A DNA stretch of 64,000 nucleotides from Coix lacryma-jobi var. lacryma-jobi (Eukaryota > Streptophyta > Magnoliopsida > Poales > Poaceae): assembly GCA_009763385.1 (NCBI GenBank), contig CM019825.1, forward strand, positions 116,927,131 through 116,991,130, given 5' to 3'. The stretch's first letter is position 1. Every line of letters begins with the position of its first letter. The notes under the pieces are model-generated. The model worked only from the letters and a program-made list of their open reading frames with translations. It was not told the origin of the DNA and made no database searches. The position numbers and the translations under genes are program-made. This document shows positions 11,401 through 23,628 of this stretch, piece by piece.

Positions 11401-14264
11401 CATTCGCTCAACCGACACGCCATGGCAAGGGCGGTAGCCGAAGAAGGAGAGACGCTCGACCTAAGTCAACTCGTAGGGCACCATGACCTCTGTGCAACAA
11501 AACCGACACAAGGCTATTCCTATGGCTCGTAGCGGTGCGGTTGTCACCGCAAGAGTCGGAGGAATGCTATGGTTGAAGCGGTGCAAGCATACGAGGTGGC
11601 TAGGACAGAAGCACGACAAAATAGGTGAAGCCCGTTGGTCATGGCGAGGCAACTCGCGGCCATGAGCTTCACCCAAACGAGTTGGCACCCGTCGTCCTAC
11701 GTTCATCATCTTCTTGCCCTTCTCCCACTAGACTAGGTCACAAAAGGCTCTTGGCATGTGGGTAATATCCGCATCGATATCGCTTCCGATATCAAGCCCA
11801 CAGTGGCCACGTCTTAGGGCTAAGGATAGGATCTGATGCTCGTGTCGCAACGGAGTCAACCAAATCCAAAACAACGACTAAGACTATGAGGGGCGAGTTA
11901 CGCTCAGCGTTACGACCACGGCGGGACGAACCCCCGATCGCAACGTCCGAGCGAGGAACGACCCCTCGACCGGCTCGAAGGCACGGTTCATAGACACAAC
12001 AAACTATGACCGGCTGGAAGACACGGTCTACTGCCAACAACATAAACACGACGATATCGACAACCGACACAACTACAACAGGGAGTAGCACATATTCATA
12101 GCAAAAGGATAGACCGGCACGAAGGCTCGGCGCAGGCAGATATACATCACATAGATAGATAGATAGAATGACATAATGTGTAGATGTAAGTGACAAAAGA
12201 TAAATGCGAGTTGTGTCGACGTCGCGGGAGGCGTCAACGGGTTCCAAAGGTTAGACCTTGACGATGGCACAGAAGATGGAGCTTCAGCGGGGCGGCTCCG
12301 AGGCAGCAAGCGCACTCTTGGCCGAACGGCAGCACGTCATTGACCGAACCGCTGCGTGCGGTCAACCGATCAGCAGGGCGCGCCTCGACCGAACGTGGTT
12401 GCGGCAGCTATTCGCGTCCTCCTTGCTGCCCACAGCGGCGAACCCAGCCGAACACGGCCGGATTGCGCCGGAGCTCCGGCGAGGGCATGACAAGGCTGTC
12501 TCTGCTGCATCAGTGTAAAACACGGCGCGAAGGCCGGTCTCAGTCCATATGCTTACTGACAAGGAGGAAGGTAGGAGCTTGGGCTTTCGGTGGCTCACCG
12601 GCGATGGCTGCTCGCCGATGAAAGGGGGAAGCGAGGCATGGCACGGCTCCATGGTGTGCTCGGAGTCGGCGCGTGCGGCTGTGGTGGCCACGGCCTCGAC
12701 GCGGCTCGGCTGGCATGACGGGGCTGGCGCGGATAGCGCGCACGACGAGTGCTGTCCGGCGTCCTGGCCAGGCTTGGCGGAGGGCGCTGGAGGACCGGGG
12801 CCGTGCCGGGGAACGCGGCAGGGACAGCCGCAGGAGACCCACACGGCCGAGTGCCCCAGCTGTCGCAGCTATGCCCGACCGCGGCTGGCTGGGCACGCCG
12901 TGGCGAGGTCGTGGCGTCGGGATTGTCGCGATGGCGACCAAGCGGTGGCACGGTGCAGGCCTGCTCGGCGCAGCCAATAGGACAGGGCACGGCCACGGGA
13001 GTCCGCCGGGGCGGCTGGCAGGCACAGGCAGCCGGCCGGACGAGTTGGAGGGCACCAGCGGCCGACAGAACGGTGGTGCGGCCACGGGCACGGCTGACGC
13101 GGCCGCGGCCGGCGGTGCCTCATCGAGATGCGACGTAGGAGGCCGGGGCACCACCAGGCGTTGGCGTCGGTCGGCCGAAAAGAGGAAGAGGAGGAAGGAG
13201 AAGTGGTGGCGGCGCTAAGGAGGAAAGAGAGGAGCTCGGAGCGGCGGTCGCTCTTCTTATAGGGGCGCCGGACTAGGGTTTGGGCACGGGCGGCGAGATG
13301 CCTCGTCGTCCGTACCTGCAGCCACGCGGCATGCATCGCGTGAAGGAGTGCGGAGGAGCGCGCGCGAGCAGGGTGCTTGGAGCGGCGGCGGCGCGCCTGG
13401 GGAGCTACTGCTCCCTAGGGTTGCAAGGGGCGCGGCGCTGGATGGGCCAGGCAGGCCGCGTCTTGGGCCGGTCGGGCCTTGCGTGCGAGCGGGCCAAAGG
13501 AAAGAGGTGAGGCTGGGCCGGCTTGCGGCAGGGGCAAGCTGGGCCTTTGGGCTGGGTCGCCAGGAGGAGGGGAAGGGAGTGTGAGGGCGCGGTTGGGCTG
13601 GAGAAAAGAAAGTGGAGGAGAGGGTTTGGGCCCATGCGGTTTAGGGAGAATGAGGGAAATGAGTTGGCCCAACTTGGAGGTTTGGGGCCCAAGGAGAGGA
13701 AAGGTTTGTTCATTTGATTTAAGGGAATTTTGGTGTGGTTTGAATGGAATTCAGAGGTGAATTCGGAAATAGGATCCAGAAGGGAAACTAAGGGAATTCC
13801 AATAGCAGGTTTGCCACTTTATTGCTTGGGAAAAGATGGAAGGTTTGCCCAAGTTGATCGGATGAATTTGAAGGAGATTGAGATGAATTTCGAAGGAAGT
13901 TTGGCAAGGTTTCAAAATCGGAAAGGAGGGTAGAAAGGGGGAAAAGGATTTTCCCCAAGTTATGAATTGTTGCGACTCGAAGACTTCTGGAGTCGCAAAC
14001 AAGAGGGAACGAGATGGGCTTTAAGAAGGATGAGAGGAGGTTGCTACGAATTTGTGCACTCCAACTCTAACACGACTCAAACCCTAATCTGACTCGATAA
14101 CCCGAGCACACTCCTACAAGCAAGTCTAGATGAATGCAATGTTTAAGAAGCAATCACTCCCACGTTTGACTATCGTTTGGCCTAGTGGCTGCATGCTCCA
14201 CACATTGCAGGAAAAGTTTTAAAAAGTTCGTATTTTTGGTTGTTGGAAAGCCAGGGATGTTACA
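8489..14264 (-). mobile_element. LARD-like element, 5' LTR (complete, 5776 bp)
   Basis: On the plus strand the LTR begins TGAAACGACC beside the primer site and ends ATGTTACA, so on its own strand it runs TGTAACAT to GGTCGTTTCA. It matches the left LTR at high identity, suggesting a recent insertion. The target is the 3' LTR of copia element A: sequence resumes at 14265 with AACTCGAGG, which is continuous within the intact A LTR at about 23702. AACTC is the expected duplicated target, but the other copy lies outside the window. Confidence 0.93.
13254..13265 (-). promoter_or_regulatory. Putative TATA box of LARD 5' LTR
   Basis: Same TATAAGAA motif as at 4365, conserved in the second LTR. In the 5' LTR it would be the functional promoter copy. 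Confidence 0.5.
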
Positions 14265-14957
14265 AACTCGAGGTAGGTGGTGATCCGACGGCCACACCCG
14301 CACAACTGGTAGCTTCGTCTCGACGCAACCTCACCGATTGCCGCCACGTGCCGTCATCGCTCTGCTCGTTCTTTTCACGGACCTCCCCCCGGTTTTGAGG
14401 CCGAAACTGGGAAACCTAGGCCATCCCTCGGTTTTGAGGCCAAAACTGGGAAACCTGTCGTCCGTCGCCTGAGTTTTGTGGCCCAAACTCAGAAACCCGC
14501 CAGCACCCAGGTTTTGAGGCCTAAACCTGGAAACCGTCCTCATCCCGAGTTTTGTGGCCCAAACTCGAAAACCGGCCGCACCCAGGTTTTGAGGCCCAAC
14601 CCTGGAAACCGTGCACTCAGTGGTTTTTCTGTGGCTCAACCACCAAACCGAAGCCGTAGAGGGGATGCACCGCCCATGCACCCCGTCCACACGCAAGTCT
14701 TCACTGTCGCTCGCTGTCCCAGGCTGTCAGCCACCACGGCCGATCCTCAGGCCACCGGTCCGTCAGTCCAAGCCTCACGTCCGCCCTTCACCGCTCCGGG
14801 TCCATCGGCACGACACGTCTCTACTTGACCTTCACCTTGCCTTTGATCACCGTATCCGAGCTCAACACCTGCACAACACAAGCCAAAGAACATGCGCATC
14901 ATCCCAGTTGACAATCACTCATCATCTCAAGATCCGGCATACACCCATGTATCCACA
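14265..14957 (-). mobile_element. Element A, 3' LTR remnant
   Basis: It matches 23702-24401 of A's 5' LTR, including the stem-loop array. On its own strand it starts TGTGGATACATGG at 14957 and is cut at 14265 by the LARD; the rest should continue left of the window. Confidence 0.9.
14393..14645 (-). repeat. Stem-loop array, element A 3' LTR
   Basis: Second copy of the seven-member stem-loop array described at 23836. Stems such as CTGAGTTT / AAACTCAG and CCAGGTTT / AAACCTGG surround a constant loop of the GGGCCTCA type (TGAGGCCC on the plus strand). Confidence 0.85.
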
Positions 14958-16473
14958 ATCTCCCCCTTGATGAGTGCATTATCAACTACCAACACAAATC
15001 ATATGAAGGTAGAAGAAGGAAGAAGGAGGAGGAAGCGAACTCAACCAAACGACCAGAAGCGAAGCAAAGCCAACAGAAGTCGAATAGAATGAGCGAGACA
15101 ACTTGGTTCCCAAAGACATGGGCAACGGCTCGACGCAACCAAGCAAAACAAAGCTAGCCCTCAAGAAGAGGTAGAGCAGGCTCAACACCGCTAGCGAGAA
15201 AATCGGAGCAAGAACGACAAAGACAAGCTAGTCCCTCCAGAAAGAGGCAAAGGCTCAACACAACTAGCAGAACCGCTCCAAACCAATTGAAAAACCACAA
15301 AAGCTGAAAATTGTTCCAAATCAATTGAAAAGACAGCTTTGAACCAATTGAAAAACCATATAGTCTGAAAGTCGCTCCAAACCAATTGAATAGCTCGTCA
15401 AAGCAAAAATCGAGCAAACTCCCCCTTCAATAGTGCATACAACTTAGGGACATGATTTGTCAAGATTTCTCCCCTTAGTTGAAAATGCACACAACAAGGC
15501 AAAATGCATATGAGTCACAAATGCAGGTTAGCAGCTCTCAGGTATAGAATCTATAGAGTGAATAGATGCTCTAAAGAGTGCTAATCCAACTACTCAATAA
15601 TAAGCACAAATGCCATCAAAGGCTCAAACTGATCACAGAATACGAAATATGAACATATGAGCAAAGTGAGCAGTTTTTAAGCCATTCAGAAAGGGTTTCA
15701 CCATCAAAAATAGCAACACATGTATGGACAGGAAGTTACACAAGTGCTAAACATGTATACAAGGTGAACTACCCCTAGCAAAGTTCAATCATCATGCTAT
15801 AGAATGAAACATAGACTTGTGTTTTCAAAATTTTTATCGGAGTTGCAGCGGTATTGACACAAGTTTAAATTTTAGCATGTGATTGCGAGAGGTTGAAAAC
15901 TTGACATTGCCTAACTTTTCAACCGAGCTAAGCCTATGCATAAGCAATCAGAAGCTTGAAGCAACGGTTTCGGTCATACACTACACGACTCAAGTTTAAC
16001 TCAATGTGCAATGAGAGACAGTCTCGATACCGTGATGTGCTGTCAAGTGATCCCAACTCGATCTTTTTAATTCACTTAGACTTGGTTCAAATTTTAACAG
16101 AAAATGAACATACCAAGCAAGTGAAAGACTCAGAACTAGAGACATAGCAACCTAGCATATATGAAAAGCACAAGTGACTTCAACACATTCTACACATGCT
16201 AGTTGCCAATCTCAATGGTGAACATGTTTCAAATTTACGTTGAATTAAGCATATTCACAGTTCTGAAAAGTAGCTCAGCTCACAACATGTATCAGTGATA
16301 AAAAAGAGCCTAAGCTACAAGCATCATCAGAGCATACACTAAACAGAGCATAGATTCATTCTATAGATTATAGACATGAAGCTTGAAAATAAAGATGCAA
16401 AAATGATGAAAAACGGAAATAATCAAAGCAAAAGAGTCAGTCTATGATACAAGAACCAAAATGTTTCCCCCAA
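14958..16473 (-). other. Element A 3' non-coding region with several polypurine tracts
   Basis: No coding motif is visible between RNase H and the LTR. On the minus strand purine runs of the AAGGGGGAG type occur next to the LTR (14958-14971), at 15417-15428, 15467-15476 and 16464-16471. Multiplied polypurine tracts upstream of the 3' LTR are a known Sirevirus trait. Four copies of a primer-site look-alike lie at 15275-15389. The rest is AT-rich with no recognisable structure. Confidence 0.7.
15275..15389 (-). repeat. Four primer-site look-alike repeats
   Basis: The plus strand has GCTCCAAACCAATTGA at 15275-15290 and 15374-15389, with variants at 15313-15328 and 15336-15351. A's real LTR/primer-site junction at 22360-22376 reads ACTCCGATACCAATTGA, so the repeats match it on both sides of a short difference (AA instead of GAT). 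Confidence 0.7.
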
Positions 16474-17268
16474 CTAAAAGGGGAAACACACACCAAGCTC
16501 ACCTCTCAACCTAGCAAAGGTTGATTGGTCCAAAGGCTTAGTGAAAATATCTGCCAACTGAAGATGAGTATCGACATGGTGAAGGTCGATATCACCCTTC
16601 TCATAGTGGTCTCGTAAGAAATGAAAGCGCACATCAATGTGTTTGGTCTTAGAATGCAGCACAGGGTTCTTAGCAACGCTAATTGCACTCGTGCTGTCAC
16701 AAAGCAATGGAACTCGAGAAAAATTCAGACCAAAATCACGCAAAGTGGCCATCATCCACAACAACTGGGAACATCAGCTAGCCGCAGCAACATATTCAGC
16801 CTCTGTGGTAGACTGAGCGACACTAGACTGCTTGCGAAAAGACCAAGATACAAGAGAAGAACCCAAAAATTGACAAGTCCCAGAAGTGGACTTGCGCTCA
16901 AGTCGGCAACCAACAAAATCAGCATCCGAGTAAACGCAAAGTGAGAGGCTGGAAGAAGCAGAATACCAAATCCCAAACTCAGGTGTGAAGCATAAGTACC
17001 TCATAATGCGCTTGACCACATGACGATGAGAAGTGCGCGGCGACGCCTGAAAGCGCGCGCAAAGACACACCGTGAACTGGATGTCCGGGTGTGTCACCGT
17101 CAGGTACAACAGCGACCCGATCATACTCCGGTACTCCTTCTGGTCCACAGCTTCTCCATCCTTGTCCACATCCAGGGCCGTCGTGGTCGACATGGGTGTT
17201 GGAAGAGGCTTGGCCTCACCCATATCGAACTTCTTCAATATGTCCTTGGTGTACTTTCCCTGGTGCAC
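16474..17268 (-). pseudogene. pol: Element A pol: end of reverse transcriptase and RNase H
   Basis: The first part carries the copia connection region (YRSMIGSLLYL, then VVKRIMRYL) and the RNase H start (YSDADFVGC, RKSTSGTCQFL, TEAEYVAAAS). A break near 16764-16774 separates it from the last part, which has LLCDSTSAISVAKNP, the KHIDVRFHFLRD motif and the ADIFTKPL terminus typical of copia RNase H. Its role was to remove RNA from the RNA:DNA hybrid. It is separated from the upstream reverse transcriptase by an in-frame TGA at 17281-17283. The break and the stop make it non-functional as it stands. Confidence 0.9.
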
Positions 17269-17280
17269 GAACGTCCCCTC

Positions 17281-18087
17281 TCAGGATTGCTTGATTTGCA
17301 ACCCGAGGAAAAACGTCAACTCGCCCATCATGCTCATCTCAAATTCCCTGCTCATAGTATCTACAAACTTGGCAACCAAAGTGTGAGAAGAACCACAAAA
17401 AATGATATCATCCACGTAAATCTGAACCAACAAAGTGTCATGTCCTTGCTTGAGGAGAAAGAGTGTTTTATCAACACATCCCATTTTAAAACCCTTAGCA
17501 AGCAAAAAGGTTTTCAACCTATCATACCAGGCTCTTGGGGCTTGTTTTAAACCATACAAAGCTTTGTGAAGTTTAAAAACATGGTTTGGAAACTTGGGAT
17601 TTTCGAAACCGGGGGGTTGTTTCACATACACCTCCTCTTCTATGTAGCCGTTTAGGAAGACACTCTTGACATCCATTTGAAAAAGTTTGAAACCTTTGGA
17701 TGCAGCAAAAGCCAAGAGGATCCTAATTGCCTCCAAACGAGCTACAGGAGCAAAAGTCTCCTCATAGTCTATCCCCTCCTTCTGACTATACCCTTGGGCT
17801 ACAAGTTTGGCCTTGTTTCTCACAACATGGCCATCTTCCCCTTATTTGTTTTTGAAAACACATTTTGTCCCAATAGGGTGACACTCAGGAGGAAGATGAA
17901 GAAGAACCCAAACCCGATTTCTCTCAAAATTTTCAAGCTCCTCATGCATGGCATTAACCCAATCAGGATCAGATAAAGCGTGTCCAACATCTCGGGGTTC
18001 AAAATCAGCAACAAATGCAGAATGAGCAAAGTGAGAGATTTGTTGTGACCTAGACCGAGTGACGTGTTCGTGAATGTCGCCGATCAT
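17281..18087 (-). pseudogene. pol: Element A pol: reverse transcriptase
   Basis: Copia reverse transcriptase signatures appear in order: DPDWVNAMHEEL near the start, ETFAPVARLEAIRILLAFA, QMDVKSVFLNGYIEEEVYV, KALYGLKQAPRAWYDRL, and the catalytic YVDDIIF. A frameshift near 17823-17842 splits the domain after the PIGTKCVFKNK motif and a TGA ends it at 17281. The catalytic aspartates are intact. The enzyme copied element RNA into DNA in virus-like particles. It lies between integrase and RNase H as expected for Ty1/copia. Confidence 0.92.
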
Positions 18088-18108
18088 CTGTTGAGGAGGG
18101 TGTTGGCG

Positions 18109-19400
18109 CTAAATGTGTCGTGGTGCCTCCCTTGCTGAAGTAACCTCCCCCTCAACAGTTGCTGGTGCTCCCTCAGGTACAAATGGTACAACCCCAGGTG
18201 GTGGATCACACGACCCCCATGTAGTGGAAGAAGATGGGTCGGGGCCGCGAGCAGTCATGGTCGAAGTCGACCCAAGCGGCACAACAGGTGGAGGTGGCGC
18301 TGGATCATCCATCCTTTCAGCACCCTCGTCCTCGTCATCAAAAAGAGGTTCGCCAACCTCGTGATCACCTGCACGCTCAAATCTAGAAGAAGGACAAACC
18401 TTGGTCTCATCGAAGGTGACATCAGATGTCTCCAAGACTCGGTTAGTATCAAGGTTAAGTACACGATATGCACGAGTATGAGTGCCATAACCCAAAAATA
18501 CACCGTCAGAAGAACGAGACTCAAATTCGTCCAGGTTGCCTTTCTTGAGTATAAAACAGTGGCAACCAAAAACTCTAAAATAACTCACTTTGGGTTGTTT
18601 TCCAAAATGCAACTCATAAGAAGTCTTTGTCAAGAAAGCTCGGAGAAAAATGCGATTGGAAATATAGCATGCAGTGTTCATAGCCTCGGCCCAATACCGC
18701 CTAGGAGTCCTATGCTCATCGAGCATCGTCCTGGCCATCTCAACAAGGGTCCGATTCTTTCTCTCTACAACACCATTTTGTGGCGGTGTGTAGGGGGAAG
18801 AAAACTGATGCTCCAAACCCAAAGAGTCACAAAAACTTTTCAAAATCCGAGTTTTTAAACTCAGAACCATTATCACTATGGATAGCTCGCATCGAGTTCT
18901 TAGGGAACTCGTTCTGAAGACGCAAAATCAGATTGCGAGCAAAAGAGACAGTCTCAGTTTTCTCAGCTAAAAAGAAAACCCACGAATATCTCGAAAAGTC
19001 ATCGACAACAACAAGCACATACCACTTCCCACCAACCGAGCTCACCCGAGCCGGACCAACAATGTCCATATGCAAAAGCTCTCCAGGGCACTTGGTCATA
19101 ACTTGATTCACATGATGGTGGGGAGCAACAACCGTTTTCCCATGTCTACAAGAATGGCAAACAAGATCCTTCTCCATGCACAACTTGGGCAATCCTCAGA
19201 TTAAGCCAAGTGAACTAAGCCTTGCAAGCAAGTCAAAGCTCAGATGACCTAGTCTCCTATGCCACTTCCAAAGATCAGAGGAGGAAGGTCCAGCCAAAAG
19301 ACAACGAGAAATTCCAAACGACTCCGAGAAATTTGCACGAAAGACTTTCCCAAAGGGCGAAATCAAACACACAAGGTTGCCCTGAGGATCCAAAATACGA
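18109..19400 (-). pseudogene. pol: Element A pol: integrase
   Basis: The zinc-binding HHCC domain begins at LWKWHRRLGHLSFDLL and continues to CHSCRHGK. The catalytic core shows the first aspartate in ELLHMDIVGPA, the second in HSDNGSEFKN and the glutamate in NGVVERKNRTL, followed by the copia-specific YWAEAMNTACYISNR and FRVFGCHCF. A TGA at about 19193 stands where element C has CGA (Arg), a C-to-T change, and a frameshift lies near 18850. After the core the protein continues into an acidic, proline-rich linker before reverse transcriptase. Integrase inserted the DNA copy into the genome. Confidence 0.9.
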
Positions 19401-19671
19401 CTGAGATTCGGCTTAAAACGAATCTCATAGTCATCATCAAAGAGTTGCGAACAGAAAGAAGATTAAAATGCAAGTTAGAGACAAGTGCAACATCACGCAA
19501 CACAAAGTGCTCATTAACTCGCACCGACCCACGAGACAACACTTTACCTTTGCTATTGTCGCCGAAGGTGATAAACCCCTTTCCGGCAACTGGACTAAGA
19601 CTGGAGAACCACTTGGCATTTTCGGTCATATGCCTTGAGCACCCGGAATCCACCAACCAAATGTCCTCCAA
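19363..19671 (-). pseudogene. pol: Element A pol: aspartic protease
   Basis: The copia retropepsin motif LVDSGCSRHMT holds the catalytic Asp-Ser-Gly; ITFGDNSKGKVLSRG and LRDVALVSNLHFNLLSV follow as in other copia proteases. The frame breaks near 19440, where C reads on through SQLFDDDYEIRF. The protease frame is offset by +1 from the end of gag, and the same offset is seen in C. It would have cut the Gag-Pol polyprotein. Confidence 0.9.
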
Positions 19672-20020
19672 TCGTTTTATCTACATCAATAAAAAGACAT
19701 AGGGTGAGCATACGGTCCAACACTGGGGTGAGTAAAATGGGAAGTGTACCAGTGTTGGGCCGGCTTCTCAAAAGAACGGTTAGTAGAAAAACCATTCCTA
19801 GCACGCCTACGGGGAAAGCGATCACCACGTATAGGAAAACATGGTCCGCTAAGGGAAGAGCGTCCATCGCGATGCTCAAAACGCGGTGGAGGGTAACGCT
19901 CAACAAAACCACCGCCACGGGGTCCATATCCTGCAAGCTAGATCGCCAGGCACAACCTCCTGGCTAGGATGGCCGAGGCCTCCCTGTGGCCTAGGACCTT
20001 GAGGCATTGGACCTCCAGGC

Positions 20021-22310
20021 CTAGCAGCTCCTCTGAACATTCGACACATGTACATCATGGAAAGGATGGTACATGTCCGCATTGTTCATCTCCCTTGCAC
20101 GACGCTCCTCTCTCTTACACCAAAAGCAAAACTCCCTCAAGTGTCCATCTCTCCCACAGTGCTCACAATGATACCTCACCGCTCTCATAGGGGGTTGTTG
20201 GTACTCACGGTAGTGGGTGTTGATCACTTTGCCCTTTTGTGGCATGAGCTCCTCCTGGATAGGTGGCATAGTGTCTAGCTTGTTCTTCAGGTGGTTTGGT
20301 TTTGGAGCCCATGTTTGTTTCTTGGGTGGAGCTCTTGGAGGTTCCACAAATACTCCATCATTGGTGTTAGGTTTGAGAGGCTCTTTGGATGGAATCTTAG
20401 TAAGTTTGGGAGTAGTGGTGGACTTGGGCTTCTCACTCGGGTTAAGACCACTACAACCTTGCCAAAAGAAGTAGCACTCTCCATCCCCTGAGCAAAACCT
20501 ACACCAGGATCTCCAGCAGCACGCTTGACTTGGGCAATCATCATCCCAAGCTGCGGCTCACCACAAGACACCCATGACAAGATGGTCCGAAGGTATGTGT
20601 TTTCTTTCTCAGTTTGCATCTTGTCATGCTGCACATTTGCAATCTCCATCTCCAAACCCTCACACAGAGCAGACCTAGACACACAAGTGCTACCCGAGCT
20701 GGCCTTCTCAAGAGACACAATCTTGGCATTCTTCTTTGCCAACTTGGATTGCAAGCCTGCACAAGACTTGCACGCACCCAGCAACCCTGGTCTAGCCTTC
20801 AGCTCATCCAACTCTCCAACCAAAGCAACATACTTTCCCCTCAAAGTGAGAAGGTCAGTCATGTGCTTGGAGCACATCTCACACTCATCCTCCTCAGGAA
20901 CAACAACGGTGGACTTGGCAAACTCAAGTTCCTTCATCGTATCCTCCCACTTCTGCCTAAACTCCTTTCGCTCTCTAGCAGCACGCCTAAGCAGCTTATC
21001 TTGACTAAGAAGAGCGGCAGTAAGGTTATCGACCTCAGCAGCAAGTTCATCGGGGGTCTGAGATACCTGGGAGGTGTCGTCGTCATCATCATCCCGAGGG
21101 GTCTCCTCCAGCTGACTGTCGACCTCCTTGCCGAGGGCCATGGTGCAAAAGCCCTCGTTGTCGGCGAAGAAGCAGAGGCCGTTCAGCTTGTCCTCGATCT
21201 TCTTCTTCTTCTCGGACTCATCATCGCTTGAAGCAGCGGAGTCGTCATCCGAGTCGTCGACGTCGCTAAGCGTGGCAAAGAAAGCATGCTGCTCGGCCTG
21301 GGCTTTCTCCAAGTACTTCTTCTTGATGTACTCCTTGTTGAAGCCGCCCTTCCGCTTGTGCTTGGGAGGAGCGTGCTTCTCCTTGTGCCAGCCGGAGTCA
21401 TACTTGTGGCCACGATCACCCTTGCCCGCCGCTTGCTTGTTCTTCTTTGGGCAGTTGGCGATGAAGTGGTCCGGGTCGCCGCACTCATAGCACCCAACGC
21501 GTCCTCCTCCGCGACGTCGGTTCATGCGGTTGTTGTGGAACCGCGAGAACCGGTTGGCAAGCAAAGCCAACTCATCGTCTCCCATGAACTCCAGCTGCTC
21601 CTCGATGACAGAAAGAAGAGAAGACAAAGCAAAGCCTCCAGAGGGGTTAGCAGAAGAGCCAGAAAGCAAAGCCATCGACAGGCTAGAAGGATTTTCATAA
21701 GAAGCCCTCGCCATAGCATCAATCTCACTGGACTTGAGCTTACTGAAGAGCTCGTCACACGTGAGGGTCTCATAGTTAGGCGATTCAATGATCGCCTGAA
21801 CCTTCGAGTCCCACACCGACCGATCGAGAGTATGTAAAAGGTTGAGAGCCCTTGCATGATCGTCGAAAGGCAACAACTCCTTGTTAGCCCTCATCCCATT
21901 GACAATCACCTGAAAGCGAACAAATAAACTTTCTATGCTCTCGCCAGGCATGTGTCGAAAGTTCTCATACTCCCTCTTGTGCGACTCGTAGAGACAGGAT
22001 TTGACTTGAGTGGTTCCTCATGGAAGCGCATGAGGGTTGCCCAAATCTCACGAGCCGTGGGGAGGTGAGAAACGCGATCAAACTCAGACATGCTCAAACA
22101 GGAGAAAAGAGCATTACGGGCCCGACTATTGGCATCGTGCTCATTGATCTGTAGCTGAGTCACACGAGTAGCCAAGACCACGTAATCTTCATTGTTGCAA
22201 ATCTCCCAGACAGAAGCACCCATGCTCTGAAGATAGGCCGACATGCGTATCTTCCAATACGCATAGTTCGTCCCATCGAAAAACAGCGGTTTGCCTACGC
22301 CGCGATCCAT
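20021..22310 (-). pseudogene. gag: Element A gag
   Basis: The start at 22310 is an ATG soon after the primer site; the protein opens with MDRGVGKPLFFDGTNYAYW, the N-terminal signature of this gag family, also in C. A frameshift near 22015 precedes a 554-codon open stretch (20287-21951) with a CCHC knuckle CYECGDPDHFIANC, an acidic Asp/Ser-rich segment and a long coiled-coil-like stretch. A further frameshift near 20450 leads to a second knuckle, CEHCGRDGHLREFC, at about 20100-20190. The long gag with two knuckles is typical of Sireviruses. Gag forms the particle shell and binds element RNA. Confidence 0.9.
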
Positions 22311-22360
22311 GTCGCCTTCTGTGGATCTGAAACCGGCTAAGGTGGAAGATCCTTAACCCA

Positions 22361-22373
22361 CTCCGATACCAAT
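22361..22373 (-). other. Element A primer-binding site
   Basis: The minus strand reads ATTGGTATCGGAG directly after the LTR end CCTTCA. This methionine-tRNA-type site is shared with B and C. Confidence 0.88.
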
Positions 22374-22792
22374 TGAAGGACCGAGACTTCTACCAGAAAG
22401 CGACCAGAGGGGGGGGGGGGTGAATGGGAGCCTGAAAATTTCTCTCGAAACTTTGGCCTCTGTCTCAAAAATCAATCCCCAAAAGCTTCGATCGAAACGT
22501 GATGCCCACGACCCTTGAAAGAGGGTGGATGATCCCTAAGATCACAGCGAGGCACCACCAAACGAGAACGAGTCAAAACCCAAAAGCTTCGGCTCAAGTT
22601 CAATCTCAAAAAATGACTCCCGAACATAGATGGACGACTACGTCGGGAAATCTCCAAATACCGATGCTAACAAGTAGCAGAGATACCTAGAGAGGTTCCT
22701 TGGTGAACTCTAGGGCCAAACGAGAAGTTCGAAAACCAAGCGGAAAAGTCGGGAGAGCAAACGCACTAAAACACAAGCTTCAGCCAAATCCC

Positions 22793-23036
22793 GGACTGTC
22801 CGCGCCAGGGGCGGACTGTCCGCGGTCCCCTGGCGGACTGTCCGCCGGCAAAAATCAAGAAACAACACAGTTGCTGAAAGTCCCCTGGACGTTCCTGGAC
22901 TATCTGCAAAGCCCAACAACGGACTATCCGCTGGTAAATACTGAGCACTGTGCATCGCAACGAACAACCACTGCTCGGCTGAATCCCGATGCATGGACTG
23001 TCCGTGAGGTGAGTGGCAGACTGTCCGCGACCACCC
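22793..23036 (-). repeat. Palindrome cluster in A LTR (CGGAC-T-GTCCG)
   Basis: GCGGACTGTCCGC at 22811-22823 and GGCGGACTGTCCGCC at 22832-22846 are perfect palindromes around a central T, with several weaker copies (for example near 22790, 22920, 22995 and 23020). In element orientation the cluster is downstream of the TATA box, so it would be transcribed. Confidence 0.8.
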
Positions 23037-23620
23037 AATGAGGGCGATTTCGGTCGCCCTTCACCCAAATCTCCCCAAATCCGATCCAAAACAAAATCCC
23101 TTGTTCCCAAACTTGGAGAAGATGATCACGAGGTAGTTGGAAGACCATCCCCAAGGAATCATCCGCTCAAATCAACTCAATCCACTGAAATTCAAAAGGG
23201 AAGGTGTAGGAACGAAAAAGTTGCCACGAAACTTGAATCGACCCGATCTACTTGTTTTTGAGGGTAGAGTTAAATTCCTTCGGTGAAAATGTTCTCTTCA
23301 CATCAAAGAACAAGTTGATTCAAGTGGATTCGAAAAAGACGCAGCGAGAGGGAGATCGAGTGACGGGAAAAACGTGGAGAAACGAAGAACGCGAAGAACA
23401 AGTTCAAAATGCGAATCAAGACCACGAATTGCCAGCCAAAATTCGTCCCCACGAGGAGACAATGGGAATCCGGTCCCATTTCCACAAAATCCAAATACAC
23501 AGAGGTATTGTTCACCGTCTCTGCGGATCTCAGTAGCTACAACAGGGAATGGGAGAGCAGGAAACCCTAGAATGAAAATAGCAATGGCTGAGATAGTCTG
23601 GAGGGAGGGGTGGCCTCTCC

Positions 23621-23628
23621 TTATATAG
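23621..23628 (-). promoter_or_regulatory. TATA box of A LTR
   Basis: The minus strand reads CTATATAAGGAGAGG. It lies about 200 bases downstream of the stem-loop array in element orientation. Confidence 0.6.

Noticed and set aside
1..14264. Segmental duplication of a gene region
   Set aside because: The two copies are bounded by TG/CA ends, a primer site and a polypurine tract, so they are LTRs of one element.
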